Positions 35,409 through 47,213 of a stretch of DNA of 64,000 nt are shown here, in pieces. The stretch is from Azadirachta indica. Its lineage: Eukaryota; Streptophyta; Magnoliopsida; Sapindales; Meliaceae. The DNA lies in assembly GCA_022749755.1 (NCBI GenBank), contig CM040441.1, positions 4,778,741 through 4,842,740 of the forward strand, given 5' to 3'. The notes beneath the pieces were generated by a model. The model ran no database searches and was not told where the DNA came from. It saw only the letters and a program-made list of their open reading frames with translations. The stretch's first letter is position 1. Every line of letters starts with the position of its first letter. Position numbers and translations under genes: made by a program.

Positions 35409-36215
35409 TAGTTGAGGTTTTATTTGCGGTAGGATTTTTTTTCTCATTAGAGCTCTTTTTTTTTTCAATTTTTTGATATTTAAGAATAATATTAATATTT
35501 CTTCTCCCTCAAAGTCTATATAAGATCTCGAGATTTTCTTTCTTTGAAGGAATTACTTATTAATTAGGGTAGAATTTTCCCTTTTTTTCCCCTTATTTGA
35601 TTTGAAATACGTGAATAGTACTTGTTCTTACTGGATATAAAATTTGTAAATCCTTAATTTATTAGAACTATTATACGATTAAGTTAATTATTTAATATTA
35701 TGTGAATTTACCACTTTTATTTTCCAAACTCATATTTCTCTTCTTCATTATTCTACGCAAATGAAAACGACTGTGTTTTGAGAATATAATGTGCTGATCG
35801 CACTCGTGAAATTGACCTTGAAATTACCGTAAAAGTTTCAAGTAAATTAGAAAATAAGTTAAAAAAACAATGCATATATGTGACAATTACATACACAAAG
35901 AAAGAGTAAGAGAGAAAACATTATATTTGAACGGTTGACTTGATTATTATTATTATTACTAGTTGAGGTTTTATTTCCGGAAGAATTTTTTTTCTCATTA
36001 GAGCTCTCTTTTTTCAACTTTTTGGTACTTAAGAATAATATTAATATTTCTTCTCCCTCAAAGTCTATATAAGATCTCAAGATTTTCTTTCTTTGAAGGA
36101 TTTACTTATTAATTAGGATAGGATTTTTCTTTTTCTTTTTTCCTTATTTGATTTGAAATACATGAATAGTATTTGTTCTTACTGTATATAAAATTTGTAA
36201 ATCTTTAATTTATTA
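35086..36215. repeat. Tandem duplication, unit about 586 bp
   Basis: The unit starting 'tacgattaagttaattatttaatattatgtg' at 35088 recurs at 35674, an offset of 586 bp, and stays nearly identical to the end ('ggatataaaatttgtaaatc.ttaatttatta'). Unit 2 is shorter mainly because its ATT run is shorter. The duplication is recent. It encodes nothing recognisable and lies upstream of the MATH pseudogene on that gene's strand. Confidence 0.9.
35356..35407. repeat. (ATC)n(ATT)n microsatellite
   Basis: Trinucleotide run 'gatcatcatcatcatcatc' followed by about ten ATT units. The matching place in the second duplication unit (about 35941-35957) has only about five ATT units and no ATC run. It is therefore a length difference that arose after the duplication. 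Confidence 0.9.
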
Positions 36216-37443
36216 TAATTGTTAATTATTAAGTGAGGAAATATTGAATGAACCTTTAAATAATTTTCCATGAACAGAAGACAGACAGGTAGTCAATCAA
36301 ACAAATTAATTAATTATTTACATTGAAATCTAAAGAAATAATTAATTATTTCCTGAACAACATCAGGTTTAACAAAACACCAAATTGAACATGATCCACA
36401 AAGCCTTCTTAGTAAATATTCATGATGCTCTTTCAAATATCAAGCCCCCTGTTATGGGTGAACCAAACTTCATTTAGTGTCTGAATGCGAACACGATAGT
36501 GACCTTTGGAGTTCAAATGAAGTGTCAGCGATGTCAAAACATGCCCGCTTGACATTTTGAATTTCATGCTAACAATTGACTTGCATAAATGCAGTAACTA
36601 TTACTGCCCTTTGGACCCTTCATTACCCTGCCATACATTTTCGTGCCAATGGTCTACTCTGTCTTCTCTTTAGCACAGGATAACTACGTCAATGAATGGT
36701 GTCGTGGAACCATTTGGGTCATCAATCTTGATATGAAGATCAAAGGTAGGTAAAATTGGTATAAAAGCTTTAGTTTTTCCTTTTACCCTGTTTTACTTTT
36801 ACATATCCTGCAAACTTAAGCCTTATACACTATGTTTCTGCTATTCTCTTAAAGCTTTCCTTCTTATTCGTTGTCAAGTTCTGTTGCACATCTGGCATTT
36901 GCTTCCATTCATCCATAAATCCTCTATCTAAGTAAGTTTTTCCTTTTCCTAAATCTCATTATCACACTTGCCTAGTTTTGTTTATCGTCAAAATGGAAGC
37001 TTGTGTTGAAATGAAAAACCTATGTATTGCCTGAAAGTTGCTTGAAGAAATGTTATTGCGATTTCCTTACATCTCAAACTTATTTTTGCTACCATAGGAC
37101 GTTAGAATCTAATTTGGAGAATTGGTTGGAAACATGTTGAAGCCGACTTTAGGCAAATGAACTTAGTTTTAAATGATCCAATACTCAGGATTTTCCTTAT
37201 TTGATTGAGAGACGTGTTGTATTTTGACTTATAGCTCATAACCCTAGAAACGTAGTTGCCAATATAATTGTTAGCTTATAATTGAATCTAACCTGGTAGA
37301 ATCTTGCGTGCTAGGGATTGTACTTTTTAGATGAGCATAAATATAATACTTAACTGAGCTGACCTGTTACAAATATAGTTATGACTATACATATAATAAA
37401 CTCTAAGCAGACCAGCTCTGTGTTGATATTGCTTAGGTTGATC
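36216..37443. other. Region upstream of the antisense ORF of the gypsy element
   Basis: No coding sequence recognised. It has a higher G/C content than the surroundings and a TATA-like TATAAAAG at 36760-36767. It may be the non-coding side of the gypsy element beyond its antisense gene, but I could not find a 3' LTR matching the LTR at 46789-47213. Confidence 0.4.
36760..36767 (+). promoter_or_regulatory. Candidate TATA box for the antisense ORF
   Basis: TATAAAAG in 'ttggtataaaagcttt', followed by a C/T-rich stretch as in plant core promoters. It lies about 680 bp upstream of the first conserved ATG of the plus-strand ORF (37444). Suggestive only. Confidence 0.3.
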
Positions 37444-40070
37444 ATGTCAAGATCTGAAAGATTTGATATGAGAGATACTCTCAATAGCCTAAAGAGTGAG
37501 TTTGACACTTCTTCAACAAGTTCATCCGAGGCTAACTTAAAGCTTGGAATTGACTTTGTCGTAAGGTTAGAGCTAAGCTCATTAGAGTACACGGAATCAT
37601 CCCTTTAAAGAAAGCTAACACTTAGGCATATTAGACTTCAAAGTGAAAAACCATTAGTCATCTTAGATCCTAGGTCAAACACCCTTAAGTACATTAGATT
37701 AGAACTTGAGGTGGTTGTCTTAGATGATAGTTTTCTGACCACGTGTAGGGAACAATGGACCCTGAATAGACCAGTATTGGAGACTAGAAGGTTCTCCAAA
37801 ATCTTAAAGTTGCCCAACAATTTGATTAATCGATGACCTTAAACCTAAACTCCATACCTAATGGCTATGAAATAATTCCTTAAAGTAACATACCCAAAGC
37901 TTCTTTAATGTAAAGTACGTAGAGTAATGGAATGAGGTTGATGATGATAAGGATGAAGAAGGGTTAGGGGATGAGCAAGAAGAAACAAATTCGAGGAGTG
38001 AAAACGTAATAATCCATCAATAGCCCCCTTTTCATCTAACCAGAGAGAGTAGCCTCTTCAATGCTAATTGGTTTCCTTCCACCATTACTAAGGTTGACTT
38101 GAGGGTATTTAGGAAACTTTATCAAATTCCTGATTTAGCCACCTTTAAGGTCCTAAGGTCAATGAGATCCTCAGCTACCTTAGGGGAGATGAGGTGACTT
38201 TCAGTGAGGAGTTGTTTCTCCTTGGGGGTAGGTTACCACTACAGACTTACTTTGTTGCCCTATTCCATCGTTTTAGAGTTTCTCCATACCAGCTGAACTT
38301 AAACGGTTGGAGAACTATTGCTGGATTGTATGTAATCTAGGCCATGGCTAAGCAAACCCCACCGACCATTGGCAAAATCAAATATTTATTTCTTTTGAAA
38401 AAGGGGCCTACCAAATACCCTGGGTTCTATTATCTCCAAGCCCGTACTAAGGCTAACAAATTAGTAACTAGTAACTAGTAACCCTACTTGCAATGAGAAT
38501 TAGAAGGATAAGTGGTTTTAAGTGGGCGAGGATTTGTGGTTTTCGCCGATTAAGATGAGCATGCATGGTCCCAAGCCTTATGCATTTAAGCCTGTTCTTC
38601 ATAAATTCATCAAATAGAGCCAAATAGTGTATTTGATTTTTTGTGTTGAATATAAATATTAATAAATAATCTTTTAACTTGTGTAGCTGTTTGAAGTTTA
38701 AAACCTGATCTAGTCGTCCTTTTTTTATCAAAAATTAGTGTTGGGCGTACGAAGCCAACTATTCAGAGAAAATTGCTTTCACCTAACTAGCTCATAAGCT
38801 TTGGTCTAGTTGAGGTCACCCTACTTATAAAGAGCTTGAGGTTATTCTAGGAGCAGAAAAAGGGCATGCTCTAGAGGTTGATTAAGACAACTCCACCTCG
38901 AGTTAGAATGAGTATTTTACATATTTTTTTCTTGTGGTCGTTACTCATTTTCACAAGTTCTTATCCCTTTTCCTTTATATTTTACAAAAAAAATGGCTTT
39001 GAAGAGAGGTAAAGGGAAGTTACTAGGCTCGTTAGGCTCGATTCTCTCTTCATTGGAGTTACAGATTACGGTCATGGTGAAGAACGCCTCGAAACTGTCC
39101 GAAATTTCTGATCAAGGTCAAGACAGGTCTTCTAAAGGAAAAGTAGCTGATCCCAAGGTCAAATAGAAGAAAGCTGACTAGGGTCCTAAAAAGGATAAGA
39201 AAGACCTACCTAAGGACAAGGGAAAATGCTTGGCTGAGGTCTTTGCGGGTGCTGAGGAGAAGCTAGCCAAAAAGTAGTATGTGAAACAAGGAATAAAGAT
39301 CATTGAAGTTGACGATGTGATCAACTTGTCCTTGTCATCAAAGGTGGAGGCTGTTAGTACTAATATTATTCTGGAGAAAATTCATGAATAGCTAGGCAAG
39401 GTAATTACTTTTGATCTTCTCATTTCTATTTGGTTATGGACAGCCTTTCTGATTAGCTATCTAACTTTTTGGATTTATACAGGTGTATCATTCTTTAACC
39501 CTACATATTGATAGTGTGAAGAAACACTCCATCGCTAATGTTAATATGTATAAAACTGTAGATCAGTTGACTTTGGAGAGGGATTAACTGGGCTAAAAGT
39601 TGAAGGAAGCAAAGAAGTAGAAAGAAAGTTTAGAGGCTTAGTTGAGTTATGAGAGAAGGAAGTAGGCAGGTAAACACAGTGCTCTTAAAGATAAAGTTGC
39701 TAACCTTAAGGCTCAAGTATCCCAGTTTGGGTTTGGAGTGTCTAACGTTGCTCCTTCTAATAAAGACCTAGAAGACAAGCTTGCTCATATTAAGGTGGAA
39801 GTTGAGGAGCAATGCAATGACTCTGCTAAGGAAGCTTAAGAGCTGGTCTACAGGATTTTCTAGGCAAAACATAAAGAGCTTGACTTAGGTTGGCCATTTG
39901 ACAAACTTGAGGTCCCTTGTCCTGTCTAATGAGAAGCTAAAGGTCAAGGGAAAGCAGCCGCTGATGAGCCTGTCCTACATTCTAACCTTACTCAGCCAGA
40001 CCAAACCATGTCTCTTATTGAGAATCCAACTTTTGATATCGTCTCATCGCCGCCTCTGAAGGAGACTTAA
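37444..40070 (+). pseudogene. Antisense extra ORF (aORF) of a Tat-lineage Ty3/gypsy element, gypsy-type transposase-like plus coiled coil
   Basis: Starts with MSRSERFDMRDTLNS and a Ser-rich acidic stretch, then breaks at 37606. Around 38170-38460 it reads 'LPLQTYFVALFHRFRVSPYQ', then LNLNGWRTIAG and KKGPTKYPGFYYLQARTKAN. This resembles the plant 'putative gypsy-type transposase' domain (Pfam PF04195, recalled). Likely introns: about 38627-38696 and 39401-39482. A later exon (about 38992-39400) is Lys-rich ('KKDKKDLPKDKGK'), and about 39500-39900 is coiled coil ('LKDKVANLKAQVSQF', 'LEDKLAHIKVEVEEQ'). Many in-frame TAG/TAA codons make it dead. Its position beyond integrase on the opposite strand to gag-pol is the aORF layout described for Tat-lineage elements. 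Its function there is unknown. Confidence 0.7.
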
Positions 40071-40374
40071 TCTTTATTTTCTCTTATTTTTATTAAACTT
40101 GAATTAACTTGTAATATGAATGATTAAAGTTTCATTACTTGTTTATCTTGATCAAAATTTACATGTTTGGACTTGTGCCATTTCACTTCTTTGTTCGTAG
40201 ATGATTGAAGTATAAAACTTCACATCTTATCGATGTTTATCCGATCTAACTTTTCTCTATTATCTTAATCGAATAAATCACTTAGAAGGCCTAAACTAAT
40301 CTTCAGGTCTTCTTCCGAACTAAATAACAGGAATAGAAATTACGTATCATGATTTTTCTAAGTAAACACGGGAT
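40071..40374. other. Spacer between antisense ORF and tandem array
   Basis: Non-coding and AT-rich; presumably internal spacer of the gypsy element. It probably includes the 3' end of the antisense transcript. Confidence 0.4.
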
Positions 40375-40775
40375 TTGTTAACTTATTGATCATTATTGCG
40401 TGGCCTAAATTCAAGCAAGGTCTTGTTATAACAACTCTTTGAATGGAATGGAGCTTATTAATTTTTTGCTCATTATTGTTTAGTCTGAACTAAGGTTAAA
40501 TTTTTTTATAACTATTTTTTTTTAATGAAAAAAATCTGTTAATCTTCTAATCATTGTTGTCTAATCTGAACTGAGGTCAAATCTTTTTTGCGATAATTCT
40601 TTGAATAAAATGAAATTTATTAATCTCATAATCATTCGTTGTTTGATTTAAAGTAAGATCAGATATTTTTTTAACAATTTTTCTAATAAAATGAATTTTG
40701 TTGATCTTTTAGTTGTTGTTGTCTAATTTGAATTGAGGCTAGATCTTCTTACAATAATCTTTTATCATGATGGTA
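40375..40775. repeat. Tandem array of ~80-bp units (about 5) inside the gypsy element
   Basis: The anchor 'catt(a/g)ttg(t)...(c)taa/ctga(a)ctaaggt' occurs at about 40391, 40471, 40552, 40633 and 40713, with spacings of 80, 81, 81 and 80 bp. Units share 'aactctttgaatggaatg'-like ends and differ by many substitutions, so the array is old. It sits between integrase (minus strand) and the antisense ORF (plus strand). Confidence 0.8.
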
Positions 40776-40844
40776 GAATAAGGCAATTATTGTTTGAATT
40801 GAATCATGTTTAACAACAACTTCGCAAATCTTTAAGGAAAATAC

Positions 40845-42110
40845 TTCTTTAACATCTCTACAATTCATGGCTTTTTGACCTCTCTTCCATCAGGGTATTG
40901 CAGCTTATAGACTCCTAGTCTAATTATTCTAGTTACCTTATATAGACCTTCTCAGTTTGCTCTTAAAGCTCTTTCTTCGGGTATTTTAGTGCTTTGCGTA
41001 ATCTGTTGTAACACTAAATCTCCTTTATGGAGGGTTCCTGATTGAACTTTCTTATTATAATATTTGGCTACTCGTTGTTGATAAACAGCTATCTTGATGA
41101 GCACCTAATCTCGCTTCTCTTCGAACAAATCAAAGCCCAATTGTATCGGCTCGTTATATTGGTATTACCGCTTCAAAACCAAAAGTTAAAAGAGTATGGT
41201 GTTTCACCGATTACAGTCATTATTGTTGTTCGGTATGCCTAAAAGACCTGAGGCAACTATTTACCCATACTCTTTATTTACTATCGAATCACTTCTTTAG
41301 CGTTTTCCTGATGGTCTTATTTACAGCCTCAACTTGCTGTTTCTTTTTGAATGAGTAGGAGAAATGAATCAAAGTTTAATACTCAAATTAGAGAAAAATT
41401 TCTTGAAGTTCGCATTATCAAACTGCTTCTTATTGTGTGCTACGATATGCAAGAAATTTCAAACCTATAGATCAAGTTTGTTTCAATATAGGCAATGGTC
41501 TTCTTCTTCGTTATGGTGGCTAGCGACTAAGTTTCCACTCACTTCGTAAATAGTCAATGGTGATTATTGCATATTTCATCTGAGTGTGTCCTGTAGGCAA
41601 TGGTCTGATCAGGTCTAGTCCCTATTATATAAAGGCTACGGACTGAGCAAGGTGGTAAACGACTCATGTGATTGTTCAAGGATGTTCCTATAAATCTGGC
41701 AACTTGAATAAGATTGTACTGTTCTTATTGCATCTCGATGTAGCCTTGACCAATAGTATTCTTGATGTAAAATATGGTATATCAATGACCTGGCCCTTCA
41801 ATGATCACCGTAATTATCCATATGCACTTCTCTGAGCATAAAGTCTACTTCCTTTTCTTCCACACATCACAAGTATGGCAATTCGAATCTTCATTTGGAT
41901 AGCACTCCGTCGATTACTAAATATCGCAAAGATTTATCCTTAATCTTTTTGGCCTCTTCTTTGTCGTTTGGTAATTTGCCATTTAGGATATATTCTCTAA
42001 TTGAGTCTATCTAGGTTAGGATTTGGTACATTGTGTTGACTTGATCGGTTTCTCCCACTAATTGCCCTACATTTTTTTGGTATAGCACTTTTATGGGAAT
42101 TGTTATTGGA
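40845..42110 (-). pseudogene. Ty3/gypsy integrase region (degraded)
   Basis: Reading the minus strand from about 42110 down: integrase core pieces 'QVEAVNKTIRKTLK' (about 41310), then GFEAVIPI (about 41160). The C-terminal part includes 'RREARLGAHQD' and the text corresponding to 'NWEGPYKV..I...GVYKLQ' near 40900, in broken frames. It ends at about 40845. Integrase normally inserts the cDNA copy; this one has many stops and shifts. It is last in the gag-PR-RT-RH-IN order typical of Ty3/gypsy. Confidence 0.8.
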
Positions 42111-42900
42111 AACTTCCTTTGCAAAGTTGAAGCTAATTTTGCCTAGGCATTTATCTTAGTGTTTTCTGTTCACTAGATTCAAGTTGTCACAACTCTTTTG
42201 AAGCGTTTCATCAACTCTGTGGCTTTGCTCAAGTAGTCATACATGTTCCCACTTTTTACTAGGTATTGTCCAAAAACCCGGCTCACCACCAGTTATGAGT
42301 CTCTTTTTACCTTGAGATAATCTGTGCTGATTGAAAGTGCTGAACTAAGTCTAGCCAATAAGGCTTCATACTCCGTTTCATTGTTTATTACTTTGAACTC
42401 GAAGTGTAGGTTATAAGCTAGGTCCACATTTTCTGGTCTAGCCAAGATTATCTGCCTCTTCTGCCTTGCATGTTCGATGCTCTATCTATTTACAAACACT
42501 ATAGTCAAGCCTATTCTTATTCTTCTTCTAACATTTGTTCAGTTTAGTCCTTCAAGGTCCAAGTAGTGTTCTCTATCGAACTCGGCATATCGTTTTGGGC
42601 ATACACTAGCTGTGTGTCCTTTTCATGAAATATCATCAACACGATTACTTCTCACACTATCATTCCTTTTAACACTGATATTTTTGCAATAAAGCTAGCT
42701 AAAGCTTGGGCATTCATAATTTTGCTGGGTTATTATTCTATGTCGAATTCACTAAGCTCGATCAATAATTTGATCATTCTTTCTGCGAGATCTGGTCTGT
42801 ACAATATTCATTGTAAAGGCTTATCGATGAATGCTATTATAAAGTTAGCCTAAAAATAAGGGCCTAATGTTTGTCCTACGACGACTAGCGCAAAGGCTAA
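42111..42900 (-). pseudogene. Ty3/gypsy RNase H region (degraded)
   Basis: The minus strand around 42240-42420 reads 'NNETEYEALLARLSSAL', 'ADYLKV'-like 'STDYLKVKRDS', then GQYLVKSGNMYDYLSKATEL and 'TENTKINA.AKLAS'. This is the plant Ty3/gypsy RNase H (E.EYEAL..GL signature), the second RNase H type used by Tat-lineage elements. Stops and shifts are present. Confidence 0.75.
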
Positions 42901-43880
42901 TTTTTGTAGGGGTAATTATCTTGTTTCTGTATCTAACAATGATTTACTAGTGCAGTATATTGGCCGGTGAATCTTTGCATCTTTTTTAATAGTACTAAGC
43001 TTACCATGTAATTAATCACTGCCAAATACAAATACAAAATGTCTCTTATTAGTGAACTCACCAAATGGGGTAAATTCGCTAAGTAGGCCTTCAATTCTTG
43101 GAAACTAATCTCGTAATTCTCCATCCATCTCATGTTTTTTCCCTTTTTTAATAGCCTTGAAAAATTGGAAAAGTCTATCAGTAGCTTTAGATATAAACCT
43201 GTTTAATGCGGCCAACCTCCCTACTAAACCTTACACCTCCTTTAGTGTTTGTCCGGGTTTTCATGTTCAGTATAGCTTGAATTTTCTGGAGATTTGTCTC
43301 TATTCCACGTTTGCTGATTATGAATCCAAAAAATTTTTCTAAGATGACTCCAAATGCGCATTTCTCAAGATTTAACTTTATATTATCCTTCCTGAGTAGG
43401 GAGAAGGTTTCTCCCAAATGTTGAACATGGTCTTTGGTTTGAAGTGACTTGGTAATCATATCATCTATATACACTTTCATTGTTCTTCTAATTAAAGGTT
43501 TAAAAACTTTGTTCACTAGCCTTTGAAATGTCGCCCCTGTGTTCTGAAGACCAAAAGGTATTACTTTGTAATAGTGTAGCCCTTAGTCGATTATAAAGGT
43601 TCTCTTTTCTTAGTCGGCCTAGTCCATCTTGATTTGGTTATACCTTGAGAATTGCTGCATAAAACTTACAACTTATGCCCAATTGTTGCATCCACCAACT
43701 GGTTTATTCTTAAAAGTGGTAAGTTATCCTTTGAGCACGTTTTGTTCAGTTCAATGAAATTGATTGACATCCTTCACCTCTCGTTTGCTTTCTTAACCAT
43801 TACTACGTTGCTACCCAATTCGAATAATACACTTTACTTATAAACCTTACCTTGACAGACTGAGAATTGACCGAGTGTGA
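42901..43880 (-). pseudogene. Ty3/gypsy reverse transcriptase region
   Basis: Minus strand: 'GLHYYKVIPFGLQNTGATFQ' (about 43580-43520), then MNKVFKPLIRRTMKVYIDDM with the catalytic YIDD box (about 43460) and 'HVQHLGETFSLLRKDNIKLN'. Next come 'FGFIISKRGIE', 'AILNM', and at 42933-43133 the connection 'EISFQELKAYLANLPHL' with 'LYLYLAV'. The longest uninterrupted part is 43187-43516. The polymerase active site is preserved, but the frame is broken before and after it. Confidence 0.9.
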
Positions 43881-44289
43881 TTTTGCATTGGTTAGTTGTT
43901 AATCCGACGTTTAAGCCCATGAAGCAAAAACGAAGGATTTTTAACCAATAAAAGAGGGTAGCAATCAAAGAAAAAGTTTACAAGAAGTTTATCAGTTTCT
44001 TCTTCTCTTGCTCAAGTAATTGAAAGGCGATCTTCATGACTCATTCGTGCCTCATTGGCTCCAGAGGTACCGATTCTAATTTTTATACCGTTTTGACTAT
44101 TAGTCCCATTCTTTCTTGCCTTCTTTTCTTTTCTAACTTCTCTATCACCTTTTTTTGTTTCAATCTTCTTCTTTTATCCTTTTGATAGACTGTGTTGTTA
44201 GACAATATAATCTGTTAGAACAGATTGCAAAACATAACTGAGCTAGTCTTTGATTACCTCTCATTACTTTAATCCCTTCACTTGTCGTA

Positions 44290-44816
44290 AATTTTAGTTT
44301 CAACTAATGTATGTTTTCCACTGCCTTTGTTTTCTTGAGGAAGCATCTTTCCAGAACCATGGTATACGACATTTTAGGTCTACCACTTGAAATTCTATCA
44401 TTGTGGTCTTCTGATATGGCTTATCTCCTATTGTTAGCGGTAATCGAACTAAGTCTAATGGGAGGATATACAAATCAGTAAACCCATACAATGTTGTATC
44501 TGGGAATCTCATCTTCAATTCCTCAATGTTAAAGGGCTTTTAAAGTTTCTCTAAATATTATATCCACCAAGACTTTTTCGATCTTGGTTAAGCCGATCTC
44601 TAATGTCACTACTAAGCCATCATCATGGGGGTAAATCACTCTAGCTTTATCCTCATCTATGAACATGATTGGGACTGATGCTAACGTTGGCCTATTTTTT
44701 GCTCTTACATTCATTACATGTTGGCTCATGGAGGCATTTGGTAATAAATATCTTGAATAATTCTTCCTAGCGTTGTTGGAATTTTCGACCAATATTGGTC
44801 CTCCTAAGATTACCAC
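44290..44816 (-). pseudogene. Ty3/gypsy aspartic protease region, active site deleted
   Basis: Minus strand 44529-44816 gives 'ILGGPILVENSNNARKNYSR', 'VMNVRAKNRP', 'IYPHDDGLVVTLEIGLTKI' and VLVD, directly followed by IIFRETLKAL. The D-T/S-G-S-S-A-D signature expected after VLV is missing; about 18 bp appear deleted. After a break, 44300-44518 continues 'LYGFTDLYILPL', 'VRLPLTIGDKPYQKT', 'MIEFQVVD'. Protease would cut the Gag-Pol polyprotein; this copy cannot. Confidence 0.85.
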
Positions 44817-44929
44817 ACTCCTGTAAATTAGTTCTTTTAATTTTTTTTTTTTTGGTGTTTGGGGCCTTCTCCCGTTTCTTGAGCTCTGGCTCTATACCAG
44901 TCGAGGTAATTATTCTATACTAAGATTTC

Positions 44930-46785
44930 TACCTACTCTCTCAAGTCTAGACACTGATTAGCCGTGTGTCCATGATCTTGATGAAGCACATATCTTTTTC
45001 CCTTGTCGTAAACATTTGATGCCAGCCTTAGAGGGTATGGTTTAAGCAGTAGACCTAAATCTTTGATATCTTTGTAAAATACTGACAAGGACGTGTTCAT
45101 TCTGGTAAACTTTTTCCAATCTTGCACTATATCAACTATTTTCATCCTTCTTCGGGTGGAAGGGGTAACTTCTCAGCTATTATGTTCTTCCCTTATATCT
45201 CAGAGATTAAAATCCGCAACCTACTCTCTGTCAGATTTATCATCGTATTGAGAACATCAAAAATCTTCATCCCTTCTTTAAATAGGTCTAGGATTAGGTC
45301 GCTGGGTGTCTCTCCTATTTCTTCTATCCTCAAGCCTTAATCCTCACCCTTATCTCTAGATCCTTCTATCCTCTCCTCCTTCTTGTTCAATAGTATTTGA
45401 TCTTCGATCTTAATTTCTTTAAAGATCTTCTTTTGAGCTTGTGCATGCAAAGTCACGGTTCACTTATAGATGGCGAACCATCCTCTGTCTATTCGTAGTC
45501 CTTTTTTCAATCCTTCCAACGTTAAGGGGTGAGAAAAAGTCCTAGCTTCCATTACCTTCTTATAATACCTCTTTATGAAGCTTTTTAAAGTTTTGTCCCT
45601 TCCTTGATTTAATAATAGCAGTGAGCTGAGATTCTTTTGTTGTGGTCATCATGCCTCTGAACTCATTGACAAACTGCTTGTAAAGCTGATCAAAACTCTT
45701 TACGCTTCCTAGCCTCAAGTTTTAATACCAATCGTGTTGCTTGCTTTTCCAAGATTAGAGAGAACGAACGACACATTTGTAACTCTATTAGGTTTTGGAT
45801 CATCATCATCTCCTTAAATAGGTCAATGATTAATGTTGGGGTCTATCTTTCTTGTATATGGTGGGATTTGAGACATCTTAAACTTTTGGGGTATAACCAA
45901 ATCTTGTATTTCTTTTGAAAAAAGGGACTTCAGTGAAAACGCCAATCCTTCTAGTGGAATTTTATCTTGTTATCGATCCTTTTCTTTTTGGGCCTATAAT
46001 TTTTCAATTTTCCAAGTCTTTTCCTTTATCTGTTTTTTACTTATCACCTAATTAGTAGTAGGTTCAGCCTAGTTCAACATTCTCTCTACGACGGTCTTTT
46101 CCCTTTCTTTCTTACGCTTTTAATTTAAGTAGGTTCTCATGTCAACTAAACTCATACTGTGCTCAGATCTTTTCTTGCCTTATTTCAATTCCCGTTAATC
46201 GATGGATGGTCTCTACTCAGGTCTCTCGTAACCACGAAAGGGGATTTTTTTCACCGTGGCCTTCATGAATCTGTTCCTCTTCTCGAGTCTTCTCCTACAA
46301 AAGAGTGTTTGTTTCTCTTTATTATGATTATTTTGTTCCTGTAGCCTATTTTCTAGTCCCCTATGAGGTAAGTCTTTGTGTTGAACTCTTGGTGAGGTAA
46401 CACTTTCTTCATTTTCTAGCAACCCCAACTTTTCTAGAATCTATCTACAAAGTACACCTTCCTAAATCATCTTTTTCGAATTCTCGATCTCTTTTTCCAT
46501 TATCACTGGTTTATTCTCCAAAGTTTTTACTTTTTTGTCTTTCTCAAGGTACCATTGTTTGCTTTCTTACAATTTCTGAACAAGTTAAATTGTGTCTGCA
46601 TGTCTACCGACCATTGCCATTCGCCCCTGAGATTGTCGCAATAAGGCTAGTAGAGTATTGGAGTCCGATGAGTTTTCTTCGTGAATTCTTTTAGTCAAAG
46701 TTCTCTTAGCAACTGGTTGTTCCTTAATCACTACCATAGCTTTTTGATCGATCCCTACATACGACATCAATTATTGATACCAAAA
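44930..46785 (-). pseudogene. Ty3/gypsy gag region (degraded)
   Basis: Minus strand. 46585-46770 is the N-terminal part with 'LLALLRQSQGRMAMVGRHAD'. 45430-45760 is the retrotransposon-gag core ('SVKSFDQLYKQFVNEFRGMM', 'HPLTLEGLKKGLR'). 44933-45145 ends with 'KRYVLHQDHGHTANQCLDLRE', a CCHC-like HGH..N.C motif typical of plant Ty3/gypsy gag ends. Gag forms the virus-like particle. Stops and frameshifts occur throughout. Confidence 0.8.
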
Positions 46786-46788
46786 TTT

Positions 46789-47213
46789 GTGACTTTGATA
46801 TTACACAGTAAATATTAGACTCTTTCTTTTGCTTAAAAGACAATTTTTATTACTGGATCGATAAAGTAACATGGATAAATCTACATGAAGAGGGTATGAT
46901 ATATATATATATATATATATATGTACGCTACCAATTTTCTCATCCTAATAGTACTCGGAGTGAGCTCCAATAGAATCTGAATACATTTCACATTAGAATT
47001 TCCAATTCAAGTCAGTTTTCTATTCTCATATGAATCCTGGTGGGCTACGGTTTCCTTAAGCAACCTTAACTAAATCGTTCTGAGCAAAAGCAATCTGACC
47101 AAAGCTTGTCTTCTGCCAAGTTGATCAGACCCTATCCTGACTGAATAGATTTTTGGGCCTGCTAGCATTGCCTCATTAAGCCCTTGGGCTTTAGACCATT
47201 ATCTCAAACAAGA
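46789..47213 (-). mobile_element. Probable 5' LTR of the gypsy element
   Basis: This lies just outside the gag start. The plus strand begins 'tgtgactttgatatt' and ends '...ttatctcaaaca', consistent with TG..CA termini over about 425 bp. On the minus strand the adjoining 'tggtatcaataattg' is a plausible but weak primer-binding site (first eight bases of TGGTATCAGAGC). It contains a TA microsatellite at about 46902-46921. No matching 3' LTR was found on the other side (36.2-37.4 kb). Confidence 0.55.

Noticed and set aside
35859..36080. 73-codon minus-strand open frame
   Set aside because: It lies within the 586-bp duplication and includes the translated ATT microsatellite. No domain, and broken in the other unit.
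36300..37400. 3' LTR of the gypsy element
   Set aside because: No stretch there resembles the LTR at 46789-47213 by eye. A computed alignment could overturn this.
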